Source: Loripinus fragilis
Taxonomy: Eukaryota > Mollusca > Bivalvia > Lucinida > Lucinidae
Direction of reading: 5' to 3'
DNA: 64,000 nucleotides
Assembly: GCA_964019695.1 (NCBI GenBank)
Contig: OZ026525.1
Coordinates: forward strand, 60,172,253 to 60,236,252
In this document: positions 34,901 through 46,900 of the stretch, piece by piece
Position numbering within the stretch: position 1 is the first letter of the stretch
Layout: each line of letters starts with the position of its first letter
The notes under the pieces: generated by a model
What the model saw: the letters and a program-made list of their open reading frames with translations, nothing else
What the model was told of the DNA's origin: nothing
Database searches by the model: none
Program-made: the position numbers and the translations under genes

Positions 34901-37900
34901 ACTGAACATCATTTGGAGTTTCTAATCTTAAAAGGAGGCTGCACAGGCTCGTCTGAGTCTACACTTGTCAAAATGCCACATTGTTGGAAATCACATGTCG
35001 TGGCTCAATTATATTATTTCCAGTGACCCTGAAAAAATCCTAGGCTTCACCCAAAAATTTAGGTAGGGTCGGGTTACCTTTAACACAGGTATTTTCTTAT
35101 TTGGCCTTATCAGTTATTCATCTTTATCATATGATGCCAAATCAAGTGATTTCACACCACATACCAGAATTGATAAACCACTAGTTTTTGTAACATAATG
35201 AATGATGCCCTTAGCAACACCATATTATCTGAGGCAAAATCTAATCATTTTTAACCCCAAAATATAATTTCCAAGTAGCTTAAGTGTCATATGATAAAAA
35301 GAGGATCTTACATGAGTGTTCATGTTTTATTTAATTTATAAAACAAGTTAGGGGATAAGAGATAAATGCGAGGCTTGCCGAGTATTTTATCTCTTTTTCA
35401 CAATGAGTTTAATAAATTTAATAATACAAGAGCAAGAAAGTTAGATTCTATTTATCATATGACATTAAAATTACTTTGAATCTCATTTCTGCCGTAAAAA
35501 CGCTTTAATTTTGTCATTATGTATGCAACGTTGCTATGGACGTCATAACTTTTTCCGAAAAACTGTATACTACTAGTGGTTTATCGATTTTATTGCATGC
35601 TGTTATTTCACTCCCAGACGTGATGTCATGCGATAAATAAAATTCTAACACTCATGCTCCTGTAATAGTGTATTTATTAAAACTTTCAGGAAAAAGCAAT
35701 AACATGCTCAAAAAGAATCACATTTTATCCCTCTTCCTCTAATTTAAATCACTAAATTCAATACATGAGCACTCATGTAAGATCCTCTATACTATGTAAT
35801 ACACAGATTTTCCCTTTCAAAAATCTAAATATGGTATCAATAGTACCTTTTGAAGAGCTACCCCAACCTTGGCTCCGAGGACAAGTTCAAATGGCACCTT
35901 GATTATGTCAACTACAGACACTGACTTGGCCTTTTCAGCAAGAAATGATGCTACTTCCATACCTGAAATAGGCCAAACTGTGTGTAAGTTTTTGACAATA
36001 ATATTAACCCTTTACCTCATAGAAACACCTTTTGACACTTTTACAAATAGAGCAGACCCAGATCAGGCAGCTCTTGTAAGAGCTGCCTGATCAGGGTCTA
36101 CTCTGCTTATGGAAATATGATTAGATATGATCCTACACTAGTGGACCTGACAATTAAATTCTTTGCTCTATGTACAAATGTAAAAGTTTATTTATAATGA
36201 GGAGCATATATAGCATGAATATTCATGAAGGAAAAGGTTAAGTTGATAAGATTGTCCATAAATGTGCAACCAGCAAAGGCTCAGACATCTGATAAGAGCT
36301 TTGCTAGTCGCTTGAATATTCTATGAGTGTTAAGCTACTGACTGAAAATCATTTGGAGTTTCTAATCTTAAAAGGAGACTGCACAGGCTCGTCTTAGTCT
36401 ATTCATGTCAAATGCCACATTGTTGGAAATCACATGTCATGGCTCATTACTTTCACATGCATTTCCCATACAAAACATCCTTAGGCGTAAGTGGTATTTT
36501 TTTTTAATTACCAAAAGTAATAGTTAATTTTTTTATAGTCACTGAACTAAACTCCAGCTGATAAGTTTTTAGACTTAATTTTTCGCAATAACTTTTTTAT
36601 GTTCAATTTTAGCAAAATGTGTTGGCGATGAAAAGTATTCAGGAACATCTCCGCCAACTTCTCCAAATGTTTCTTACATCCTAGATGCTGCAGGGTCCTC
36701 TGTGCTTAGATGCACTCTTTGAACATTTTAAGCAAAGCGCAAATAAACTAAGTCCAAGATGTCAGTCAAAAAGTTACATTGCACCGCCCTAATTCAATTA
36801 CTAAAGCGACGGATGGCTTGTTCAAATATAATAGAAATCGCGCCTGATTCGCTCGTGCGTTAAACTGGTAGGGTCATCTCAAAATCGTTCATTTCATAGC
36901 ACGTGCATACGAGAAAAAATGCACGTCTAGCGATAACCCAGCCTTTGTCTATACAAAAGCGTGCTTTAAGTTGATTCTGCAAATGCACGGTAATTTCTGA
37001 GTATGATGTTATGCACAGCCTTTGAGGAATATGCACCGGTTCCGAATAATTTTTGAAAACACCCCTTTCTGTCACGCCTATACGAATTATACCTGTCACT
37101 AAAAGACTTAGAAATTAAAGACGAATTCAAATTATTGCAAAATCTTCATCTATATACACAAAAATCTGTTTGCGCCACAAGCACAAGACCTTTTGGAGAA
37201 GTTGGCGGAAATTCTCCTCTACAACTTTCATCGCGAACACATTTTGTTAAAATTGAAGACAAAAAAGTTATTGCGACAAATTAAGTCTAAAAACTTATCA
37301 GCTGGAGTTTAGTTATCAGTGAACAGTTTTGGATATAAACCGGGACTATACCATGCCCTGGTTTCCCGCTTCACTCATAACATGAAGGTGCTTATCAATA
37401 AGAAAACCAAAAGTAATACCAATTGCCAGTCGCTGATGCGGGTACCGTTTGTTTACATCAAGAATGACCGATTTTAGTTTAACCAATTAAACTCCCAATA
37501 ACTTGTTTTCTTGTTAGAACATGAGGAATATTTTGAGACCAAATTAAGCAGATGAGGCTAAATTTTCTGTTCAGCAATACAGAATCTCCATGTAAGTGAC
37601 CCTGCTAAGTATTTAAAAAGTTTGACATCATCAAATGGCTTTGGTTCCAAAAAAGTTTTTCATGCCTGTTATAGGTAAGTCAAACTATTACCCATCAGTG
37701 CTGTGGACGACGTTCGGCAAGGGGTGATAGTACACAGTTATTTCATGCCTATCTGCAGCATAGTCAAGTTACTACCCCTCAATGTTGTCAATGATATGGG
37801 TCACATTTCCCTTCAAAATCAAAATTTGTTCACCCGAGGCAGGTAATATCACCTGTCAAGGGTGAACAAATCATCATAATACAGTAAAACCTGTCTTAAG

Positions 37901-40900
37901 CGGCCACTCAAAAATAGACAAGACATAGACCTTAATGACAAATGGTAGCTTAATGAAGGTCAAAAGTATTGCAGAATGCTCCCCTTGGAGCATTCTGCAA
38001 TACTTTTGACCTGCATTAAGCAATAATTTGCCTTGAATACCAATGTTGGTCTTCTTTTTGAGTGGCCGCTTAAGACAGGTTTTACTGTACCCTCACACAG
38101 TGGCAATAACTGTATAAAATTGCCTCGTAGAGTAATCAGGACAAAAAGTATAAAATATGTTTAAAGCTATAAAGCTCACCTATGAAAGAAGAACCAATAA
38201 TCACTACATTCTTGTCTTTAACATTCTCTGCAATCTTGTTGGCATCATCCGGAGTTCTCAGGGTGAACACATTCTCCAGATCTACTCCAGGAATAGGTAG
38301 TACTCTCGGCCTGTTTCAGATGATAAATTTAACATTAGCAGGGTTCATAAAGGCAAGGCTAAGTAAAATTCAAGGACTTTTCGAGGACCATTTAGTGATT
38401 CTCCTAGTTTTCAAGGACTTCACTTTTATGATAACTACTTGTTCCACATTTACAGTCTTATCTCGGAAATTCTAAGTCATAGGGACTAGAGATTTTATTT
38501 CGAGTTATCAGTATTTTGAATTATAGGGAGGTAGACATCAAATATATACCCCCATAAATTAGCATAACTATCATGTTTTTTTTCTATCAAACATACGTTT
38601 TGGGTGCATAAAAGAAACGTCTCCATGAGAAGTTTCTTTTACTCATCCAAAACATATGTTATAGTAGACAGTTATTTAGATAGATCATGAATAGGTCCTA
38701 TTCTATGAATCCAATGTGTACCAAATTTATTTTGAATTAGGGAGAATTTCAAAAAATCGACTTTTTGAGGTTTTACTGTAGTTTATAATTCAACTTGGCA
38801 AATGCTTGACAACTGATATAAACTGAGAAATCAGTATTAATTTGATTTGACTTTATTTGGTGCACTTTTTTGTCTCAAGTCATTCCGGTATTGAGTTGAA
38901 TTGCTGTTTTCTTGTCAAGAAACAAGGGACTTAGGTTAGTCCATTGTATATATGAAGTGGTTACACGTTAAATTTCCAAAATAAAATTGTATTTCTTTCT
39001 CTGAAGATTTTTTTTGTCTTAGCAAACACATGGAGATGCATCAGCGGAACTACCGGGAAATCGCGTTAACATTAATTTGTTCCCTTGTCACATCCGGGAC
39101 CCACCTTGGTAGTGTCCTCACTATGAAATAGGTGAACAAAGGTAGGAACTCTCGCATGTTTTGATTTTTAGTAGAAGAATGAGCAATTTATGTAGAATTT
39201 CGGCAATGCTATTCCATGTTGATAGGATTTAATTTTCTAAACAGGCCAACAAAAATGTTGAAAAAATGCTTTGCTTTGAGATGACGACCATAACCAATCA
39301 AACTCACAATGGCTTTTCTTCAGTTTCATGTCAACACGACCAAATGCAATGTTGTGCCACTTTTCACTCAGAACAAGAGCCTTTTATGTGTAATAAGCAA
39401 TTTTTTAACTCAACAACTGCTTATTGGTCAGTCTGATTTGATGCTTTACTGTTTTTTTCTGGCATGATGAGACATTTTACTGGGTTGAACAAGTACAGAG
39501 CAATGAGGTCGAGTAGTGTCTTGCTCAAAGACACAACACAGCTTCTAGGGAAGGATTCCAACTTGCAGCCTCTCTATCAAAAATCCATAATTCTACCAAC
39601 AGAGCTACTTAGAACAGCAAACAGTGTCTGTCTGATCATGGTCTGCACTATTTACCAAATATTTTTTTCTCAAAAGCTGGAAAGATTAACTCTTTGCATG
39701 CTGGGTAATTTTTCACTTTTTTGTCGTCTGTTGACAATTTTCACAATTGACCTTTTCAAAAAAAAATTTCAGGAACACAATCAGAGTGTCAAACAGTTTG
39801 GATCTGGGGTCAAAGAGTTACATAGCTCCAGATAAGGATTGGGAGCAATTGGGTATTTACCCACTTCTTTTTGGCTTAATTGGGTATTACAGTGGTCTAA
39901 ATAAGGATTTAGACCAATGGGTATTTTACCCCCTACTTTTTAATTTAATGAGTATTTTACTCCCTACTTAAAAATATCAAATGGCAGAAAATGCAAAGTC
40001 TTGTAAAAAGACCCATTTTATTTGCTTAACATATTTTAAAGAAAAGTTGCTTGTATTAAATACATGTTACATTTTTAGGATAACTTCCAAGATTTATACA
40101 ATTGATGTATATTAGAATTTTTTCTTACCAAGAATAAAAGATTTCACCACATAAATTGAATATCAGCGCTGAAACCTCAAACTGCAAAGGGTATTTTTAC
40201 CCTTCAGTTTAATTTTCAATGCTGATTTCCAAAAAATCAATGCTGAATACCCTTTACTCCCTCTTATCTGGAGCTCTGCTGTATTTCACATTTTAAATTG
40301 GGTATCCATCTGAAAGCAATTAAGCAATGAAACCCGGCCTAGTTTCTCCTGAATTTTTGTTTACTTTCAGTTTCACTTTCAGAGAGCTCACTGACAATAC
40401 TGCTAAGTATATCAGATTCTGAGACCACTATTTCTAACTTTTCAAAATTCCAACGTATTTATCAAGTCACCTATGATTCTTCAAACCTTCAACGCGGTAT
40501 TAAAGTTTAGTTACGAGACAATATTATTTGATTGCTCTGGGGCTTTTTCGCCCACGTTTCGCCATTGTTATCATAAAGTGAGACGAATGTTGTAATTGTG
40601 TAAATATTGGGTATAGCCCCCGGGGTATAGCTAAACAGCGATAAGAATGTTCCTGGACTGGTTTACAATTTAATATACTAGATTTGGCACCACGCTGTAT
40701 ATAAATTTGCACCCAACAATTGCTTGTTGTATGCAAAAACAGCAATAGCAAACTGAATACTATAGCGTCATACACTATGAAAAAGTTCGGAATTGAGTAT
40801 CAAGGATTTTTATTGCGTTTCTGTACTCATAGAAATGAATTAAATTGCATTTTCAGATCCAAGCAATTGCGTAAATAGGCAATATGCAGCCTTATCTGGG

Positions 40901-43900
40901 GCTATGGAGTTAGAATATTGACTGTTATACTCACTTTCCACCAGTAGCCACTACTAAAGTATCATACGTCGCAGTACTTCCATCTACAAATGATACACAC
41001 TTGTTTTTTGGATCAACAGACTTCACCTAAAAGCAAATATTATATATTTCTTAACACTGTAGAACACTAAAACACCAAACCCAGTTAAGCTGAATGAACT
41101 TCCCTACCCTTATCAGTAGCACAAGCCCATTTCTAATTTTAGGGGTGTTTGGTGTTATTTTTCATTTCTATTCAAATTCTAATATAACATTCTGTGAGCA
41201 AACAGTGGAGACCCTGATCAGACGCACCATTCTGCGGCGTCTGATCTGGGTCTGCACTGTTTGCCTTTGTCCCACAAAAAGGACGCTAGGCTTATATGGA
41301 TTAATATTCACTGACATATTTGCTTAGTTTAATTTTGGTGGTTTCTCAACTTAATTCCCTTTAACTTGGTGCTTTAACTCAACAGAGTGTTGGTCCTGAT
41401 CTGGATCCAAACTCTTTGACACTCTGATATTGTTCCTGAATTTTTTTTGAAAAAAGTAATTTTGAAGAAAAAAAATCAGAAGACGACAACAGAGTACATA
41501 AAGAGTTTAAGGAGGTTTTTGCACATTTGGGCTTAGCCCATTATATGGTTGCCTGTCTGTATCATTATAAATGTATGGTATCTGACTACGACAAATGTTC
41601 TAAAATTTTGAACACTAGTTGCCTTCCAAACAGGGCAGACCCAGATCTGAAGAAGCAGTCTTTTTGACAAGCATTTTGTGAATTCCAGCCCTGAATGCCG
41701 AACATTATACTTTATAACAGAAAGAGAAAAGTGTTCAAAATTTTAGAACATTTATCGTAGTATACAATTTCAACCTACCTCCAGGCCCCCAGATAAGAGT
41801 GTATATTGGAAAACTATTTTCTTTATTCCTCGACCAAAGCATATCTTGTGGGAACTCAAATGAACCGTCTCAATGAGACGATTCTTTTGAGCACCCAAAA
41901 CACATGTTTAAAATGATAAGTAATAAAATAATCACAATTTTACCCTCATAAAATTTCCTTATCTGGATCTATGCCTACCTCTTTATCTGTAGTGACAGTA
42001 ATATCATGTGACTTGTAGAATTCAGCTGGCCTCAATGCAATGGCATCTGGCTTTACATCCATGGCCTGAAAAAATGACAAATGACAGGTAATGTTTAGTG
42101 AAATTCTTGTGTTTTCTGAGCAAAAATGTACAGTAAAACCTGCATAAAATGGCCAATCAAAAAAAGACACAACAACGATCTTAATGACAAACGGTAGCTT
42201 AATGAAGGTCAAAATATGAAAGTATTGCAGAATGAGCATTTTGCAATACTTTTGACCTGCATTAAGCGCTAATTGGTCTTGAAAACCAATTTTTGGTCTC
42301 TTTTAGAGTGGCCGTTTTACACAAGTTTTACTGTATTCACCAATTAGGAGAAATCATTCAGTAGCACAACCTCCAACAGCTCCCACAATTCAATTCATGT
42401 CAATTTCTGTCAACACATGACTAAAAGTAAACGCAATTTTATTGGACAGGAGATTTAAATTTCAAGTTTTAATATGTTCAAGCATAAATGACATCTATGT
42501 TTTTCATTTTTTGTCTTAAATCGGCAATTGTACATGGTATTTTTCCCAAAATCATCAGCCATTGGAGGTCCCAGTAAACTCCTTGATGTCACCCATGCGC
42601 CTGATAAGTCTGATCTGGGTCTATATTGTTTGCAACATAGGCTACTTAAGAACATAAGCAGATGAGAGGAGCAGATGACAAAAGTTGTGACTGGCGGGAA
42701 GAGGATTAAAAGAAGATCAACAATACCTTGCTTAGTTTGATTCTGTCATAAGGTATATATTTGTCCTTGGTTACTATGGTAACATCACCTTGATAACCCT
42801 CTTGCCTCAATGTCTCAGCACAAGCTACTGAAGCAGGACCGCCGCCAATAATGAGAACTTTTTTGTTGTTATCAGCTGCCTTCTTGCACATTCCTTTCTG
42901 TCTCTTCTTGTTCTCAAGGGCTGTTTTATCAGCAATGACCTTGACCTTTCCATCCTTGACCTCAACCTAGATTCAATGTAAGACAATCTTAATGCAAGAT
43001 GTCCACCTCCTAAAGCAGCTATACATTGCTATCAAAGCATTTACAGGAAAAAAACGATAAATTTATTTGTTATAGACAGCTTGCTTAAAACCCTTTTCAG
43101 AGGAGTGGCTGAGTGTTAGACTTGGGATCAAAGGGTTGCTTGGTCGAGACTCCCAGGAGGCACTATGGTGTGTTCTTGAACAAGGCACTTGCCTCATTAT
43201 CCTCTGTTCAACCCAGGAAGAAAGGAAAATGTCCAGACATGACTGAATTTTTTTTGACTGGGACATAAAGCATCAACACAAACATACAAACAAAAACCCT
43301 TCTTGATTAAGTGAATCTCCCATCCTGTTTGATGCCAAAATGTCTGGAAGCCCCATTTGACAATTAAGGGGTTACATGTTAGAATTTCTTAATAATACAT
43401 GTATAACAAGACAAATTCGACGAATTTATATCCCCCGACGAAGGGTTAATCGAGAGAGAGAAACATGTAAATCACAAAACATAAATCCCATTTATCTAAA
43501 CCTTAGTTCACCTTCAGTATCATTCAGATCATAACTATGTTTTAGTGCTTAGTTTAATAAAAATAAACTTACACCAGCACAATTTCAATATCTGACCTTT
43601 AAACCCAACCCCAGAGGTCAAGGGTGTGTGTAAATTCAAAGTGTTACCTTGCATGTAGGTCTACACTTCTTCCACTTTAATTTGATATGCAACATGACCA
43701 CTTTTAGAAAAGAAAAAAAATACCTTTTTGACCCCATCCCAGGGGTTGTGGTGTGTGTAATGACTGCATATTTGCTTTCATGGTGCTCTGTGCTCAATTC
43801 CCTTTAATTTGATATGCAAAATGACTACTTTCAGAAAAAAAATATAGTTTGACCTTTTGACCCCACCCTCTGGGTCGAGGGTAAGTCTGTGGGCAAAATG

Positions 43901-46900
43901 TTTGGTACCATGTTGCTGCCAGCGTCGTCAGATTTAATTTGAAATGCAACCGGACTACTTTCAGAAAAAGATATAGTTTGACCTTTTGACCCCACCCCCT
44001 GGGTCGAGGGTGTGGCTGTAGGCAAAATATTTGCTACCACATTGCTGCCAGCATCGTCAGCTTTAATTTGATATAACATGACCATATTCTGAAAAAGTTT
44101 AATTTTGGCCTCGGCCCCACCCCCTAAGTCGACCCAACGGGCTCGGACCCAGGCCTTCAAACTAAAATCCCATTTGATATGTTTCATATCTATTGCTGTT
44201 CTGCCTGCATGCAAAATTTCAGCAAAAAATATTAACAATCGCCTTAGTTATTGCAAAATTTAAATATTTGACCTTTGACCCCTTAGGTGGGGTCAAAGGG
44301 GGTGAGGTAAAACTTTGACACTGCCATGCTTATCTACAGGCACTTGGCAATCATGGTCTATAGTGAGAAGTTGTTAAATATAATAGCTTTGATGAAATGT
44401 GAAGATCATCACACAAGAAAGCTAAGGCCATAATATTTTTATCAGTTGATTTACAAACCCTCCTACTGTAATTTTCCGGAAAGTAGAAAAAAAAAAATTT
44501 AATTTCTAAAAAATTTCTTTTATTTTATCGGCCTACTCTAAATATTATTTGTTCTGTTGAAAAAAATGATATATTTTTGAGGTTCTGTCTGTGTATTTTT
44601 GAGAGTGACACTGTTAAAAGTGATTGCCCTGTCCATTTTATTTAAAGATTTAACACAGACTGTTGGTTTACCTATTATCTGGAGATATTAAAAAAAAAAA
44701 AAAAAAAGCTCTGAAAATTAAAAAAAAAATAAAAAAGCTCTGAAAATGACCAGTTAACAGGTCATTTTCAGAGCTTTTTTATTATTTTTTTTCGTCCCCA
44801 CGACCCTAAATCTGAAAAAAAAATCCCGTAAATCAACTAATAAAAAAATTCTGGCCTAATACAGGTTTTGCCTTGTAATTGCCTATACTAAAACAAGGGC
44901 AATAACTCAAGTGTTAAGGGGTCGATTTTAACCAAACTTATCGGATATCAAGATTCCATGGTACTAATCATTTGTACCAAGAATGAATCAAATCTGACCA
45001 ATAGGTACTGAATTATGGTTCCGGACAGACAAAAAGTGCGGACAAACGGACTGACGGAAGGACGGACAGAATGGACGCACGGACAACGCCAAAATTATAT
45101 CCCTCCGACTTTGTCCGGGGATAATCATTTTGTTGCTTAACATTTATTCCACAGCACATCAGGTCATCTGGGACTATAATTATAATGTTTGTTGCGGGTT
45201 TTCCATTTATTTCCCCAAGATGCTTCTTTTAATCACCCAAAACATGTTTTGACAGGAAATCATTAAAATAGTTCACTAATACATGCATGTATGCCATATC
45301 CTCTGATTCCACAAAATGGATCAATGTATCCAAATTTAATTCAAAATACATGTAGTGGGTACTTCAAACTATCCGAGTTTAAACTATCAAAGCTATAGCT
45401 AATTTCATACCGAGTTTTCCCGACATGTTCCGATTTGCTCCGAGCCCTCCCGAATAGAAAAATATCAAGCCAATCAAAAAAACTTCCCAACAACGTGACG
45501 TATATTTAAATAAGCATTGTAGATACCCAATTTGACCAGTGAAAACGTGCGAATGTATGTAGTTTTCGGTTATTTTAGGAATTTCTATAGCCAGATTGAC
45601 TTAATAGCTCAATGCCACATTACCAATGATGCTTTTGACGAGATTTTGAGTCATTCTTCAAATGGTGAAATGTTTACATAAACACCGACTCAGTCAGTGA
45701 CACCGGTGCTGTGACTTACTCAATAATGACGTCAGAGGGGTAAACAACCAATGGTACTGTTTGAAAAACATAAAATGGTTTTCGAGGTAACAATAAACAT
45801 ACAGAGCGGCGCTAAGTGGCCCCTTACAACTAATCCCCACTTCGTATGCAATATATACAAGCCTGTTTGCTTACAAAACAGAATTTCTTTTGGTGTTTTG
45901 ATGCTGGCCTCGAGCACATGGCTGCTCGGTCTCGTGGTAATGGAACAAATTTTGGTTGGCTGAGGAAGTCATGTGATAGTAGTACATGTGACTTGAGTCC
46001 CGATGGAAATCCGGAAAAATACGGAAGGCCTATGAAATCAGCTATACTGTACCTTGAATGTCTGGATGCTGTCCAGCCCTGGGTAGTCTTCAATATCTCC
46101 TGTCTTGATGTTGAAACAGGCACCATGCCAAGGGCAGCGAACTCTTCCATTACAGTATGCTCCTGAACAAACAATATACAGTAAAACCTGTCTAAAACGG
46201 CCACTCTCAAAAAGACCATAAATTGTTTTTCAAGACTAATTATCTCTTAATGCAGGTCAAAAGTATTGCAGAATGCTCCCCTTGGAGCATTCTGCAATAC
46301 TTTTGACCTTCATTAAACTACCATTAAGATCTTTATTTTGTCTATTTTTGAGTGGCTGTTTTACACAGGTTTTACTGTAATGAAAATCAGGAAACGATTA
46401 TAAAAAATTACATGCTTGCACCTTAAGATAAGTGCCTCGTTGCCAGAAAACCTGACTTTATTGTCTGAAACAACAATGGTGCAGACCAGCCTGCGCTTCC
46501 GCGCAGTCTGATCAGCACCTTTGTTATTCGCTACCTGTAAAATATAATATCTAAACATGCATCATCAGGGGTGTAAAATTCCACTTGCCCGCTCGCATTT
46601 GTGAGTAAAATGTTATACAGGGCGAGTAAAAGTTTTGACAATTTGTGTTGTACTTTTATAATATACAGCATCTCGGAGAAAAATTGGGGACATGAAGGGT
46701 GATTAACTTATCTGGAAATTTTACACCCCTGATCACGCAAAATTTCAACATTTAAGCTAGTCTCTGTAGCTAAGCAAGCTGGTTTTAATCTTACCTGATT
46801 GCAAACCCTAAAGACAGGTTTTTTCGCCACCATGCCCATATATGGCTGCTAGAAATGAACAAACTATGAAACCTGTGCAATTTTGCACAGGTTGCACATT

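Noticed and set aside
40120..40145. 'ttcttaccaagaata' matching the inside of exon 12
   Set aside because: The 15-base match is isolated and could be chance in AT-rich sequence inside a transposon.
45751..46166. Plus-strand open frames opposite exon 3
   Set aside because: Shadow of the AIFM3-like exon on the other strand.
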